Shown here piece after piece: positions 51,828 through 62,685 of a DNA stretch of 64,000 bases (position 1 is the stretch's first letter; every line of letters starts with the position of its first letter). The stretch covers positions 2,294,001 to 2,358,000 of the forward strand of contig NZ_JAUSZX010000001.1 of NCBI RefSeq assembly GCF_030818015.1, given 5' to 3'. Source of the DNA: Arthrobacter globiformis. Lineage in GTDB: Bacteria > Actinomycetota > Actinomycetes > Actinomycetales > Micrococcaceae. The notes under the pieces were generated by a model. The model was given only the letters and a program-made list of their open reading frames with translations. It ran no database searches and was not told the DNA's origin. Made by a program: the position numbers and the translations under genes.

Positions 51828-52898
51828 TCAGACGGAAGAGCGTTCTAGCAGCGGACAGTCGACCATTTGCTGGTCGGCAGTGATCGGCTGTCCTGCTGTC
51901 AGAGCGGCGAGCGTCTGGACTCCCAGAGCGCCCATTTTTTCGAATGGCAACGCAACCGTGGTCAGCTTTGGCCTGAGGTAGGCCGCAATGAGTTCCTGGT
52001 TGTCGAAGCCGATCACGGCGATGTCTGCGGGGATGGTCAGTCCCCGTTCCTTGATGGCGTCGTAAGCGCCCATCGCCATGCGGTCGTTGAGGCAGAACAG
52101 TGCGGTTGGCCTGTCCTGCTTGGGGTAACGGTCCAGGATTTCGCACGCCGCCTCGTAGCCGCCGTCCGCCGTCGCATGCCCGGATACCACCAGTTCCGGA
52201 TCCAGTTCCAGCCCGGCGCCGGCGAGTGCGTCGCGTGCACCCTTCAAACGCCCGACGGCCGCGGGAATGTGCGGGTCCAGGTTGATGACTCCGATCCTGC
52301 TGTGGCCGGCTTGGAGCAACCGCTCGACGGCGACCCGGCCGCCGGCGCGCTCGTCCGGGACGATCGAGGGCAGCTTCCCGTCCGCGTCGAAGCAGTTGAT
52401 GAGGACCGTGGGCACCTCGTGGGCGCTTTCCGGAACATGCACGCCGCGGTGGTATGTTGCCGCGTACAGAAGTCCTTCCACTCGTTGTTCCAGCAGCTTT
52501 TCGGTGGCTGCGTCTTCCAGGCCCTGGTTGGGCCCTACGGCATCGGCCTGGTCGGAAGGCGCGATGAGCAGGAACCGGTGGTCAAGCCAGGCTTGGTCCT
52601 GGGCGCCCTTGATGATGTCCACTGCGAACGGGGCCGTAACGATCTCGGTGACGATTCCGTACCAATCACTGCGCTGGGAAGCCAGTGCGCGTGCTCCGGC
52701 ATTCGGGCGGTAACCCAGTGCCTGCACGGCGTCGTTGATGCGGGTGCGCGTTTCCTCGGAAATGCTGGCGTTTTCGCGGTTGCTCAGCACGAACGAGACC
52801 GCTGTCCGGGAGACGCCGGCGTGCTTGGCGACATCACTCATGGTGACACCCCGCTGCCGCACAGCCGCGGCTTTGTTGGGGGTCGTGGTCTTCGCCAT
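51828..52898 (-). CDS. LacI-family transcriptional regulator
   Basis: 356 residues; GGAG precedes the ATG at 52898. The N-terminal helix-turn-helix is VTMSDVAKHAGVSRTAVSFV, then LSNRENASISEETRTRI and INDAVQALGYRPNAGARALA with the hinge helix (about 17-75). The sugar-binding core follows (SDWYGIVTEIVTAPFAVDII ... PTALFCLNDRMAMGAYDAIK, IAVIGFDNQELIAAYLRPKL). First gene of the operon, 80 bases before the binding-protein gene, so the operon likely controls itself. Two operator-like palindromes lie upstream (52976-53021). The inducer is probably a fructose-containing sugar, by gene context. Confidence 0.9.
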   Translation of the reverse strand: MAKTTTPNKAAAVRQRGVTMSDVAKHAGVSRTAVSFVLSNRENASISEETRTRINDAVQALGYRPNAGARALASQRSDWYGIVTEIVTAPFAVDIIKGAQDQAWLDHRFLLIAPSDQADAVGPNQGLEDAATEKLLEQRVEGLLYAATYHRGVHVPESAHEVPTVLINCFDADGKLPSIVPDERAGGRVAVERLLQAGHSRIGVINLDPHIPAAVGRLKGARDALAGAGLELDPELVVSGHATADGGYEAACEILDRYPKQDRPTALFCLNDRMAMGAYDAIKERGLTIPADIAVIGFDNQELIAAYLRPKLTTVALPFEKMGALGVQTLAALTAGQPITADQQMVDCPLLERSSV

Positions 52899-52975
52899 TG
52901 AATGCTCCGGTGGTCTTCGTCGATCCTGGGTGTGTAGTGCCAGGGTGGGGCTGAGTTGTCCCGCGTTTGCGGTGA

Positions 52976-52989
52976 GTAACGCGGGTTAC
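52976..52989. promoter_or_regulatory. Operator-like palindrome GTAAC-GCGG-GTTAC
   Basis: A perfect 5-4-5 inverted repeat with the CG-centred layout of LacI-family operators, about 80 bases upstream of the regulator start. Confidence 0.6.
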
Positions 52990-53007
52990 CAACAAGATGT
53001 GAGCAAG

Positions 53008-53021
53008 ATTACTCGCGTTAC
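53008..53021. promoter_or_regulatory. Second operator-like site (reverse GTAAC-GCGA-GTAAT)
   Basis: Same left half and centre as 52976-52989, on the opposite strand, 32 bases away. Two spaced sites suggest cooperative LacI-type binding over the operon promoter. Confidence 0.5.
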
Positions 53022-53029
53022 TAGAAGGC

Positions 53030-54405
53030 TGTCAAGGACTTGAACGGCAGGACGCCCTGTCATTGCCATAGTCGTCTGGAGCCGTTGGCGTCTGCAGCAG
53101 AGCGGACACCCACCCACGTCTCCCTGGCGACTTGTTCGACGAGGCCGTGGCCCTTGTCATCGGGCACCTCCACGGCCCGTGGTGCGCAGAAGCCGCTCGA
53201 CTACCGGTCACGGTGGTCGAAGAACTGAGATCCTTTATCGCTGAATTAGCGACCTCAGGCGTCGGCGTGCAGCTCGGCAAGCAGGGGAGATTCTGCCTAG
53301 GTAGACACCTCCTAAGTCAACATTCACTGGCGAGAAAATCTGGAAGTTTATATGGATTCAAAACAGGGCGATTTCGTGCATTTCCGGAGGTCAAAGCCAT
53401 TTCTGCTACCCATCTCCGGCTAATAGTTTGTGACCCATAATCACTTTTTGAGGTATTCGATGCGCCGATGAGACTTCAATCGGCCGCGAACTTGAATTGA
53501 CCAGCATCGGGCCGCGGTACTTGAGAGTCGCATCTTGGGGGGAGAGCAGCCCACCGTCGGTACATATGCTGTTCCACGAACCTGCAGTTGCTCACCGGCT
53601 GATATCAAGCTGGTCGGAGCAAGGCTCCCTTGAAGCTCCCTGGGGCAGAGAAGATCCCCAAAGTGGGCATCGTTGAGCGGCATTGGGCTTCCCGTCCGGA
53701 ACCTGTTTATCTCGGATCCCGGAAGTCTCCGCACCTTCTTCTGCCATCTCATCCGTAGCGGGTGATCGGACCGGGTTGTCGCTCGAACAGCTCGGGAAAG
53801 AAAGCCCCGTAGTAAGGAACCACCTCCAAAGTCAACAATTACTGGCGAATTTTGGGGGATGGGTGTCGCAGGACTCCGCGCCGCCTGACTAAGTACAGCG
53901 GCTGTTCAGGTGGAATTTTCGCCACCCATCCCGGACTTGGGAGTTGGTGCGGACTCTGACTGTCCTCAGGTTATGCTTATGCGTCGCGGGGGTGAGGAGT
54001 TCACGACTCCAGGCACAGCGGGTCACGAGGTCGCGGCCAAACATGTGTCCGTCTACGACGTCGCGAATGCCGTCGGCCCGTGCCTGTACAGCGATCCAGG
54101 CTTCCGTCCGAAAGCGTGCGGAAGGTCGAGACACCGTGCCGGCTCCTGCTGTCTAGGCACTGAACTTCAACCTGGGCACCAGCGGTGCTGATGTGGTTCC
54201 GGGCCTGGAACCGGTCAGAGGCATTCCGCACGGTTCAGCGGCTTGCCCGCAAAGCCGGCGTAGAAGGACATCAGCCCGCACGGTCTGCGGCACATTGTCT
54301 GCGCTTAGTTCCCCTGTTGCGATAAGCCTTTGAGGTGGGCGGCCCCTCGGTGTCTGGGCTTTGCGTGACAGTAGTGTGGTGTTTCTATTGTCAGAGCTCG
54401 TGATT
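53030..54405. other. Gene-free stretch
   Basis: About 1.4 kb with no convincing gene. Two similar strings recur (CACCTCCTAAGTCAACATTC ACTGGCGA near 53306 and CACCTCCAAAGTCAACAATTACTGGCGA near 53820, given in part), so a short diverged repeat may be present. Otherwise nothing recognised. Confidence 0.4.
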
Positions 54406-54786
54406 ATGAGTTTCTTCTCGTCGCAACGCTGGCAGTCCTGGGATCTCGAGTACAGGCCGGTGATCCCGGAGGGTATGCCGGTGCTGGTCGATGACGACTT
54501 GCTGTTCGAGGACGGTCCGGCTGCACCGCGGCCCGCGACACTGGTGAACAGATGGAAGGCCGGGTTGAGCCGGTACGCCGAGCGCCGGGCGGCCGGACCC
54601 GTGAAGGGCAGGTTCGCGGCGACGACGTGGGGCCAGCACATGAGCATCCTGTCGCTGTTCTACCGGTGGGCGATTGATGAGGAGTATGCGTCCGCCGAGC
54701 CGTTCACCTACCGGTCGGCGCGGGCTCTGTTCGCCGGCACCGGACGGAAGGTAAAGGTGAACCTGGCGGTGCGTGTATGCCGCGCT
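54406..54786 (+). pseudogene. Tyrosine-recombinase (integrase) N-terminal fragment
   Basis: From the ATG at 54406: MSFFSSQRWQSWDLEYRPVI, PEGMPVLVDDDLLFEDGPAA, then YAERRAAGPVKGRFAATTWG and QHMSILSLFYRWAIDEEYAS with PFTYRSARALFAGTGRKVKV. This is the core-binding (SAM-like) domain of a phage-type integrase group common in actinobacteria. A piece between residues about 46 and 50 seems deleted. The frame then drifts (RVCRAKKGRCWDG), and the catalytic R-H-R-Y domain is absent. Confidence 0.65.
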
Positions 54787-54914
54787 AAAAAAGGACGGTG
54801 CTGGGACGGACATCTGTTCCACTCCACAACCCGGTGTGGTACGAATGGGACGAGCGCACGGAACCGGCTTGCAACTTAGTGTTGGTCCGAATATTTGGAA
54901 AGGTAAGGACTAAA

Positions 54915-55070
54915 GTGCTTTCACTCGGAGTTGTTCTACTAATCCTTGGTTATATTTTCAACATTGGAATCCTGATAACTATTGGGTGGATTCTGGCTGT
55001 TGTCGGCCTCGTGCTTTTCGTGCTCGGTGCAATCGGACGCCCTCTTGCCGGAAGACGGTACTGGTACTAA
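54915..55070 (+). CDS. DUF6131-type two-helix membrane peptide
   Basis: 51 residues from a GTG at 54915 with AAGGA upstream. MLSLGVVLLILGYIFNIGIL, ITIGWILAVVGLVLFVLGAI, then GRPLAGRRYWY. Two membrane helices and an aromatic/basic tail match the small actinobacterial DUF6131 family, which has no known function. Its AT content is higher than its surroundings, a hint of separate origin. Confidence 0.7.
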   Translation: MLSLGVVLLILGYIFNIGILITIGWILAVVGLVLFVLGAIGRPLAGRRYWY

Positions 55071-55333
55071 TCGCGCCCCGCGCCGCTACAGGGACCGCGC
55101 CAGTCCTCCCCGTATACATATTGCCTGGAATGTAATGGGCTGGGGACGTCCCTGGGGGTCCACCAGCCGCTGTTTAGCGCGACGTGGCGATCCCGCCACA
55201 GTCTGGGCACTCGTAAATAAGCCACGCAACACCGACCGGGTGTGGGTCCATATGTACGGGATCTGCACGGTCGACTTGATCGCCGTGCCAGGGGCCGATT
55301 GAAAGCCGAGAACCTTGCCTGAACAGGGGAAAC

Positions 55334-55621
55334 GTGGGCCTGAACCGACCCACCTCGGTTGAGGCGGCGATCCATGAACTGGTGGATCTTGCTTGGAATC
55401 TTGTCTACGACCTGCTTCAAGAGCGGGGCTTGCTGGGCGACGGGCTGGACCTCGAGGAATACACCGGGATCCACTCCTGGGTGGACGGCCTCACCCGATG
55501 CACCGTGGTCCACTCGAGGTCGGTGGCCGTCCTGTTCCTGGACACCCGGCCTGTGGACGCCATCGTGTTCCATCACGACCTGCTCGGCGCCGACGACCCG
55601 AAAAGCTTCCTTACTCTGTAG
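55334..55621 (+). CDS. Hypothetical protein, 95 residues
   Basis: The sequence MGLNRPTSVEAAIHELVDLA, WNLVYDLLQERGLLGDGLDL and VAVLFLDTRPVDAIVFHHDL has balanced composition and ends LGADDPKSFLTL. GGGGAAACGTG precedes the GTG/ATG. Its 3' part is repeated as a fragment at 56041-56181, so it is real but of unknown family. The neighbourhood holds other small actinobacterial genes of unknown role. Confidence 0.55.
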   Translation: MGLNRPTSVEAAIHELVDLAWNLVYDLLQERGLLGDGLDLEEYTGIHSWVDGLTRCTVVHSRSVAVLFLDTRPVDAIVFHHDLLGADDPKSFLTL

Positions 55622-55685
55622 GTCTACGTGCCTCACTGGGAGCGTCCGGCGACATGCTGGCGCATAATATGCAATGGGTGGCCGG

Positions 55686-55976
55686 TCAGTTCCCGGGCCA
55701 TTCTCCGGTCCAACGTTCGAAGAGCCGCGCTCCGCCGCGGTCGATGAGCGTCTTTATCACAGCGTAAATAGCGCCCTGTATGGCGGCGGTGATGAGGATC
55801 TCTTTCAGCGCATAATCGGTGGACAGGGGGTTGGGTGCCTCGCCCCGGTCGCCTGGGGCGGCGTGCTTCCACACCTGTTTGAAGATTTGGCCAGCGATGA
55901 TGCCGCCGATCATTCCTGAAGCCAGCCCGATCGGCCGATACAGTTTCGCTGGCTTGCTGGTGGGTATCTTGACCAT
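55686..55976 (-). CDS. DUF4235 membrane protein
   Basis: 96 residues from the ATG at 55976: MVKIPTSKPAKLYRPIGLAS, GMIGGIIAGQIFKQVWKHAA, then PLSTDYALKEILITAAIQGA and IYAVIKTLIDRGGARLFERW with TGEWPGN. Two hydrophobic helices and the ...FE.WTGEWPG end are the DUF4235 signature. Membrane-located, function unknown, common in actinobacteria. Read convergently with the hypothetical gene at 55334. Confidence 0.85.
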   Translation of the reverse strand: MVKIPTSKPAKLYRPIGLASGMIGGIIAGQIFKQVWKHAAPGDRGEAPNPLSTDYALKEILITAAIQGAIYAVIKTLIDRGGARLFERWTGEWPGN

Positions 55977-56040
55977 GACATCCCTCGGGTACAACAGGGG
56001 CCGGCCGCTCGAACGCGGCGCCGGGTGGCTACCCAAATTA

Positions 56041-56181
56041 CTCCAAACACCGCCACGGCGTAACCCGTTCAGGCGTGGTCGTGGTCCATTCCAGCGAAAT
56101 TGCGTCCTGTTCGTGGACAGCCGTCCGGTGGACGCGATCGTCTTCCGCCACGACCTGCTAGGCGCCGACGACCCGAAATAA
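56041..56181 (+). pseudogene. Duplicate 3' fragment of the 55334 gene
   Basis: CVLFVDSRPVDAIVFRHDLL followed by GADDPK and a stop. This corresponds to VLFLDTRPVDAIVFHHDLLGADDPK of the 95-residue protein. The preceding codons also show diverged similarity at DNA level but are out of frame, so only the tail survives. Confidence 0.6.
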
Positions 56182-56266
56182 TTCTTCACCGTTCCGGGGT
56201 GAAGTCGGAATCTCGTTTTAGTCCGTCGTTCATGTGCCCGCTACTGCCCGCTGGTAGTGTCCGGTC

Positions 56267-56563
56267 ATGGACGAACTACTGATAACTCCAACCGCGACCG
56301 CCGAATCCCTTGCCGGCCGCAAGGGATTCGACGAGAACTTCCTTGGCCATCCCGTCCCGCTGCCTGCTCTGGCCGGAACGGAGACAAGCCTGCTTCCCTA
56401 CACGCACTTCTCAGTGCTGATGCGCCCGGACAAGCGCCTCGCAGCCGTCACCGGCGTGGGCATCGACGGCAGCACGCTGATGGACCTCGACCGCGCAGGA
56501 ATCCCCTGGAAGCTCGATCCCCGTCTTGCCGCGGACCAGCAGACCAACACTGGTCCTTCCTGA
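56267..56563 (+). pseudogene. DNA/RNA non-specific endonuclease, N-terminal fragment
   Basis: MDELLITPTATAESLAGRKG, FDENFLGHPVPLPALAGTET and LLPYTHFSVLMRPDKRLAAV TGVGIDG (in part), then WKLDPRLAADQQ. This is the N-terminal strand-rich part of NUC1-type endonucleases. The DRGH catalytic motif, which should follow about 15 residues later, is missing because the frame ends at 56563. About 98 of some 260 residues remain. Confidence 0.65.
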
Positions 56564-57082
56564 GAACTTCTCTACAAGAACAAGAACGCTCCGTGGGCTC
56601 GTTGGGAACGGAAACAGTTCGCCGTTTAGCGTCATGCCCCTTGCCCCCTGATTACGACTTCTTGGCCGTATTTGGCCAGTCTTGGTGGAGAGCCGATTTT
56701 CCGCCCGGTCAGGGTTCCCGTGGGGGCCACTGCCTAGGCCCGACGTTATGTAGGTCTTACTCATGACATTTATCCCGGGTACCTTGAACCATGAAGAGTT
56801 GGAGCGTTGGGGCAAGGACATTGTTCTTGCTAGTTATTTTCGGGCCTCTCGATTCTTTTGCGGGTGTTACTTCCCGACGACGTAGGTACGACGGGGGTCA
56901 CGGTTCTTGGGCTGACTTTTGCTGCGTATTTGGTCACTATCGTTCTTCTGCACCGCAGGAGATCAGCTCCTCCGCAAGATTAGTGGCTTAAGGTCCGTAG
57001 AAGGTTGGCCTTATGAGGACAGCCCCGTACTCGAGACAACTTCCCCCACGAAAGCTCGAGAGCTGCGGAGTATGCTCGGGCC
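56564..57082. other. Intergenic stretch
   Basis: About 520 bases. A weak plus-strand frame from 56791 starts with a hydrophobic helix (TLFLLVIFGPLDSFAGV) but then turns Arg-rich. It may be a frameshifted small membrane protein gene. Not called. Confidence 0.3.
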
Positions 57083-57436
57083 ATGCTGCGAGCTCTAGCA
57101 AGGGCCAAGAAGACGAATTGGCAGTGGATTATTGGGATAAGTGTTTCTCCACTTGCCTTAGGAAGCTGCGCGATGATCCCAGGAGAGGCAAACGTCACCC
57201 CCGGCAAATCTGACCGCTGGGTCGTAGGCGTGGCCGGCCCGAGGAGCGGCGTGATAGACCCGTGCCTCGAATACCCGATTATCGAGGAGTCAATTCAAAG
57301 TGCAAATCTGCCGTCGACGCACTTGAGCATCAAACTTCGCGAAGCGGCGAAAGAAGAAGATGCTGAGCGTATCGCAGACTGCCTTCGACGCCGCCTAAAA
57401 AGCGGCGACGTATCCATCATTAGCCCCAAGACCTGA
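57083..57436 (+). CDS. Putative small lipoprotein
   Basis: 117 residues. Positively charged start (MLRALARAKKTNW), hydrophobic segment WIIGISVSPLALGSC ending in a lipobox-like LALGSC (Cys about 29), then a polar domain with two further Cys (PCLEYPIIEE and ADCLRRRL). This predicts export and lipid anchoring. The family is not recognised. It appears monocistronic. Confidence 0.5.
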   Translation: MLRALARAKKTNWQWIIGISVSPLALGSCAMIPGEANVTPGKSDRWVVGVAGPRSGVIDPCLEYPIIEESIQSANLPSTHLSIKLREAAKEEDAERIADCLRRRLKSGDVSIISPKT

Positions 57437-57774
57437 AGCAGCCGGCGGGACTGACCCAACTGCCCGGTCAGCGTTCTTGAAATGAGGACTTGGCGGGCCG
57501 TCATGGACTAGACCTCTGCAACTGTTCCAGCTGGGGTTCGACCAACGGGCACCAAGGGCACGCTGATCGACCGTCTAACGGGCGGTCGCAACCTGGGGCC
57601 GGCCCACCGATGTCATTTTCCGAAGTCGTCTGCACGGAACGTCAGGAGTCCTCTGCACTACAGGAACAGCTCATCTGGGGCGGGGCGGGTCGAGCAAGGA
57701 TCCAGCGGGCCCGCCTGATTGGTGGTGCGGCTTGGCTAATTCGTTGGTGAGGCGTGCATGCCACAATGAGGCCC
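57437..57774. other. Intergenic stretch, nothing recognised
   Basis: About 340 bases without a credible gene. Confidence 0.35.
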
Positions 57775-58152
57775 ATGACTCGAATCCTCATGATCGGCAT
57801 CCACGCGCGAGCCCTCGACTATAGCAAGCTGCCTCCTGGCCTCGACGAGGCCACGATGACCGAACGGATCGAAGCGGGGTTCGGGGCCACTACGGCCGCC
57901 GGCTTCGACGCCGTCAACTGCCTGATCGGCACCTCCCCGGACGAGGCCGAAGCAGAGATTCGCTCGGCGTTCGGTCGTGATAGTTTCGGCCTCGTGATGA
58001 TCGGGGGCGGCATCAGGATGATCCCGGAGTACACCGAGCTCTTCGAACGGATCATCAACGTGTGCAATGCGGTATCGCCCGGAATCACCTTCTGCTTCAA
58101 CACATCGCCCGAGACGACTCTGGACGCGTTGGAGCGTCACGCCCAGCCGTGA
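57775..58152 (+). CDS. Conserved-looking protein of unknown function
   Basis: 125 residues from the ATG at 57775 (in-frame starts exist 21 bases earlier). MTRILMIGIHARALDYSKLP, EATMTERIEAGFGATTAAGF, DAVNCLIGTSPDEAEAEIRS, then GLVMIGGGIRMIPEYTELFE and NAVSPGITFCFNTSPETTLD. The alternating strand-helix pattern and MIGGGIR...T..FE... layout suggest a small alpha/beta fold. Proteins of this appearance recur in actinobacteria, without known function. Composition strongly supports coding. Confidence 0.65.
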   Translation: MTRILMIGIHARALDYSKLPPGLDEATMTERIEAGFGATTAAGFDAVNCLIGTSPDEAEAEIRSAFGRDSFGLVMIGGGIRMIPEYTELFERIINVCNAVSPGITFCFNTSPETTLDALERHAQP

Positions 58153-58652
58153 ACGTCTGCGACGCGATCCGGTGCGTCGACTAGCCTCGGCGTTTCGTGT
58201 CGGCGGTCATGAGATGCGCCTCTGCTCACGTGCGGCTGCGATGTATTGGGAATAGGTGCTCGCCTTACGGGCACTGTTGCGACAGGGAGCGACCAAAAAA
58301 CGCCGCCACAGAGCGACCAACTCCACACGTGCAGTGTTTCGTGCAAAGGTCAGTGTCGGCGTTCCGCGAATTGGCGCGGCGTCAGGAGCCGCGGACGATG
58401 CGGTGTGGCCAGCGCACGAATACGACCGTTACTGGTCACGCTCACTCGCGGCGGCGCCCGGTAAAGGATCCCTCTGCGGGCTGCCGGGTGACAAATAGCG
58501 CCGCGAAAAGAACGCCATTTATCGCTGCGATTCACAGACTTTTTTCGGAGGCTTGCCGAATGCAGGTCAGAAACGGTCGTTTTTGACCCGGAAGCCGCCT
58601 CTGCTGGGTTGTCCCGGCATGATGGTGGTTGACGGACCGGACAGGTATAGGT
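58153..58652. other. Region upstream of the sigma-factor gene
   Basis: About 500 bases. No gene recognised; the promoter of the sigma-factor pair should lie in its right part. I could not assign a sigma-factor autoregulatory motif. Confidence 0.35.
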
Positions 58653-59213
58653 ATGGGGACACCGCAAACACGAGAGAAACGCGAGGGCCGATTCGCGGCC
58701 CTCTACACCGATGCCTATACAGATGTGCTGCGGTTTGTGCAGAGACGGGCCGGGCCACACCGCGCAGAAGACGTCGTCCACAAAGCATTCTTGGTTGCCT
58801 GGCGGCGATTCGACGATGTGCCGGCGGGTAGGGATGACGCACGTGCCTGGTTGTTTGGCACAGCCAGACACTGCCTGCTCAACGACCAGCGAAGCCAATT
58901 CAGACAGGGCGCCCTCGAAGTGAGAATCGCTGAAGTGACGAAGGGAATCACCGAATCAGAGGATGATCTGGTTGCCTTCCACGTGGATCTGTCCCGTGCC
59001 TGGCAGCAACTACGCCCGGAAGACCAGGAAGTCCTCTCTCTTGCCATTTGGGAGAATCTTTCCTCCCCGCAAGCCGGCAGGGTGCTCGGGATTACCGCAG
59101 CCACCTACAGGATCCGCCTCTACCGGGCCCGGCTCGTACTGCGCCGGATCCTCAAACACACGACCTCCACGGCGTTCGACCCAGACTATTCAGTTACGGA
59201 GCAACTGACATGA
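58653..59213 (+). CDS. ECF-type RNA polymerase sigma factor
   Basis: 186 residues from the ATG at 58653 (a TTG 24 bases earlier is an alternative). Region 2: FAALYTDAYTDVLRFVQRRA, HRAEDVVHKAFLVAWRRFDD, ARAWLFGTARHCLLNDQRSQ. Region 4: AWQQLRPEDQEVLSLAIWEN, SSPQAGRVLGITAATYRIRL, YRARLVLRRIL. Typical ECF layout without region 3. Its stop overlaps the next gene by 4 bases; that gene is of the CU044_5270 type often paired with such sigma factors in actinobacteria. It likely responds to an envelope signal sensed by the partner. Confidence 0.88.
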   Translation: MGTPQTREKREGRFAALYTDAYTDVLRFVQRRAGPHRAEDVVHKAFLVAWRRFDDVPAGRDDARAWLFGTARHCLLNDQRSQFRQGALEVRIAEVTKGITESEDDLVAFHVDLSRAWQQLRPEDQEVLSLAIWENLSSPQAGRVLGITAATYRIRLYRARLVLRRILKHTTSTAFDPDYSVTEQLT

Positions 59214-60265
59214 AGACTGACACGCACCTCAACGCACTGCGCGCCCTCGATCCGGCCCCGCTTGTAGCAACCGACCCGACCGCCCGGCTTCGGTCCGAGG
59301 CCAGACTGCAGCAAATCCTGGCCACTGACACCATGTCCGGCCCCCATCGCCAGTCCCGTCCGGTCCGGCGCCGTGTCCTGATCGCTTCGGCAGCTGCGGC
59401 TCTGCTCGTGGGCGGAATCGTATTGGCGGACATTGTAAGGCCTAGTGGTCCGGGAGCAACCGCTGAAGCAGCCGAGGTCCTGAACAACGCGGCGGCAGCA
59501 ACCATCCAGACCTCCGACCCGGTGGTGGGACCCGGCCAGTACCTGAAAATCGAGACGACGGAGCTCACCGGCGGAGGCATGCAAGCGGCCGATGGAAGTG
59601 ACATTTCCTGGCAGGAAACGACGGGCGGGCACGTCTATGTTCCGGCAGACAGGGAAGGGGAATGGGTCTGGAACCGTGAAGAGCGTGTCCCCCTTGAGTC
59701 CTCCAGTGAAGCCGCTAAGGCCGCAGCAGCCGAGATACGAAAACGGAATGCCTCATCACTGTGGCCGGAAGGGCAGCCCCGCCCGGTCGGGATTCAGCGT
59801 GCCCCAGGAGGTGCCTTCTACGGGAACCAGCCAACACTCATTATCGGCACACCTCTCAAGGAAGCCGGCAGTCTGCCCAGGGATCCACAGGCTCTGCTGG
59901 ACATCATCTACGACCGGACAAAAGGCGCCGGAAAGTCTCCCGAAGCAGAGGCATTCGTCACGATCGCTGACGGTCTGCGCACCGGAGTCGTCCCAGCCGA
60001 CCTGCGCGCCGCCCTATACAAGGCCGCTGCCCTTATCCCCGGCGTAACCGTCGGGACAGGCAGGCAACAGTCGACGGCAGAACCGGCATCGCTATCGGCA
60101 TCCCCTCCCGACGGCGGAACGAGGCGCGACATCATCATCGATCCCACCTCGGGACTGGTGATCGGGGAACAGGACGTACTGCTGAAGGACTACCCTGGCG
60201 CCCCCGCCGGAACCGTCTCGACCTGGACATCCGTAAAGACATCCGTGGTGAACGCCGCCCCCTAA
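59210..60265 (+). CDS. CU044_5270-family membrane protein, partner of the sigma factor
   Basis: 351 residues from the ATG at 59210 (ATGA overlap with the sigma-factor stop). A cytoplasmic N-terminus (MKTDTHLNALRALDPAPLVA), one membrane helix (about 63-83: RVLIASAAAALLVGGIVLAD) and a large outside domain with QYLKIETTELTGGG, TGGHVYVPADREGEWVWNRE, QALLDIIYDRTKG and ALYKAAALIPGVTVG. This matches the actinobacterial CU044_5270 family that follows ECF sigma genes. It probably serves as an anti-sigma or signal-sensing partner, though no zinc anti-sigma motif (HxxxCxxC) is present. Confidence 0.85.
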   Translation: MKTDTHLNALRALDPAPLVATDPTARLRSEARLQQILATDTMSGPHRQSRPVRRRVLIASAAAALLVGGIVLADIVRPSGPGATAEAAEVLNNAAAATIQTSDPVVGPGQYLKIETTELTGGGMQAADGSDISWQETTGGHVYVPADREGEWVWNREERVPLESSSEAAKAAAAEIRKRNASSLWPEGQPRPVGIQRAPGGAFYGNQPTLIIGTPLKEAGSLPRDPQALLDIIYDRTKGAGKSPEAEAFVTIADGLRTGVVPADLRAALYKAAALIPGVTVGTGRQQSTAEPASLSASPPDGGTRRDIIIDPTSGLVIGEQDVLLKDYPGAPAGTVSTWTSVKTSVVNAAP

Positions 60266-60273
60266 GCTAAAAA

Positions 60274-60310
60274 CCGAGGGATGACCGCCAAAGGGGCGGC
60301 CATCCCTCGG
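60274..60310 (+). terminator. Hairpin terminator after the sigma-factor operon
   Basis: CCGAGGGATGACCGCC (from 60274) pairs with GGCGGCCATCCCTCGG (ending 60310) with one mismatch and a short loop. It lies 9 bases after the stop. GTTTTTG follows about 20 bases later. Confidence 0.65.
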
Positions 60311-60372
60311 CTACATCAAGGGGTCGTTTTTGAAGGCCCGGAACGGCGCCCTTCGGGCGTTCCAGCTAGGGT

Positions 60373-60536
60373 TCACCCCTGAGGCAGGTCAGCGAAGTAC
60401 CTCGCGTGCTGATCGATGATGCCCTGAAGGGCCGGAGCGAAGTGTGCCTCGAGGCCGGTCACGCGCGAGTACCCGTAAGCGGCGCCGATGAGCGCCAGAC
60501 TGGACACCGCCGCGCAGTCTGCGGCCGGTCGTGGTC
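60373..60536 (-). pseudogene. 3' part of gene interrupted by IS21
   Basis: The minus-strand frame reads RPRPAADCAAVSSLALIGAA, YGYSRVTGLEAHFAPALQGI and IDQHARYFADLPQG, then stop at 60373. Joined through the GAGCT duplication to 62681-63338, it continues that protein in frame. Confidence 0.8.
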
Positions 60537-60541
60537 GAGCT
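60537..60541. repeat. IS21 target duplication, left copy
   Basis: GAGCT directly outside the left end of the IS21 element, matched by 62681-62685. Confidence 0.8.
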
Positions 60542-60569
60542 TGTCAGCGATGGTCGAAAAGTGAGCCAT
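60542..60569 (+). repeat. IS21 left terminal inverted repeat
   Basis: Matches the reverse complement of 62653-62680 at 24 of 28 positions. Confidence 0.85.
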
Positions 60570-60604
60570 TTCGCGGGTTGAAAACTGAGCCACGTTGACG
60601 TTGG

Positions 60605-62607
<2,003 letters not shown>

Positions 62608-62652
62608 CCACCCAATCGTTTGGAACGGGTGGCTCAGTTTTCAACCGGCACA

Positions 62653-62680
62653 ATGGCTCAATTTTCGACCGTCACCGACA
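62653..62680 (-). repeat. IS21 right terminal inverted repeat
   Basis: Partner of 60542-60569; ends at base 62680 next to GAGCT. Confidence 0.85.
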
Positions 62681-62685
62681 GAGCT
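62681..62685. repeat. IS21 target duplication, right copy
   Basis: GAGCT, identical to 60537-60541. Confidence 0.8.
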
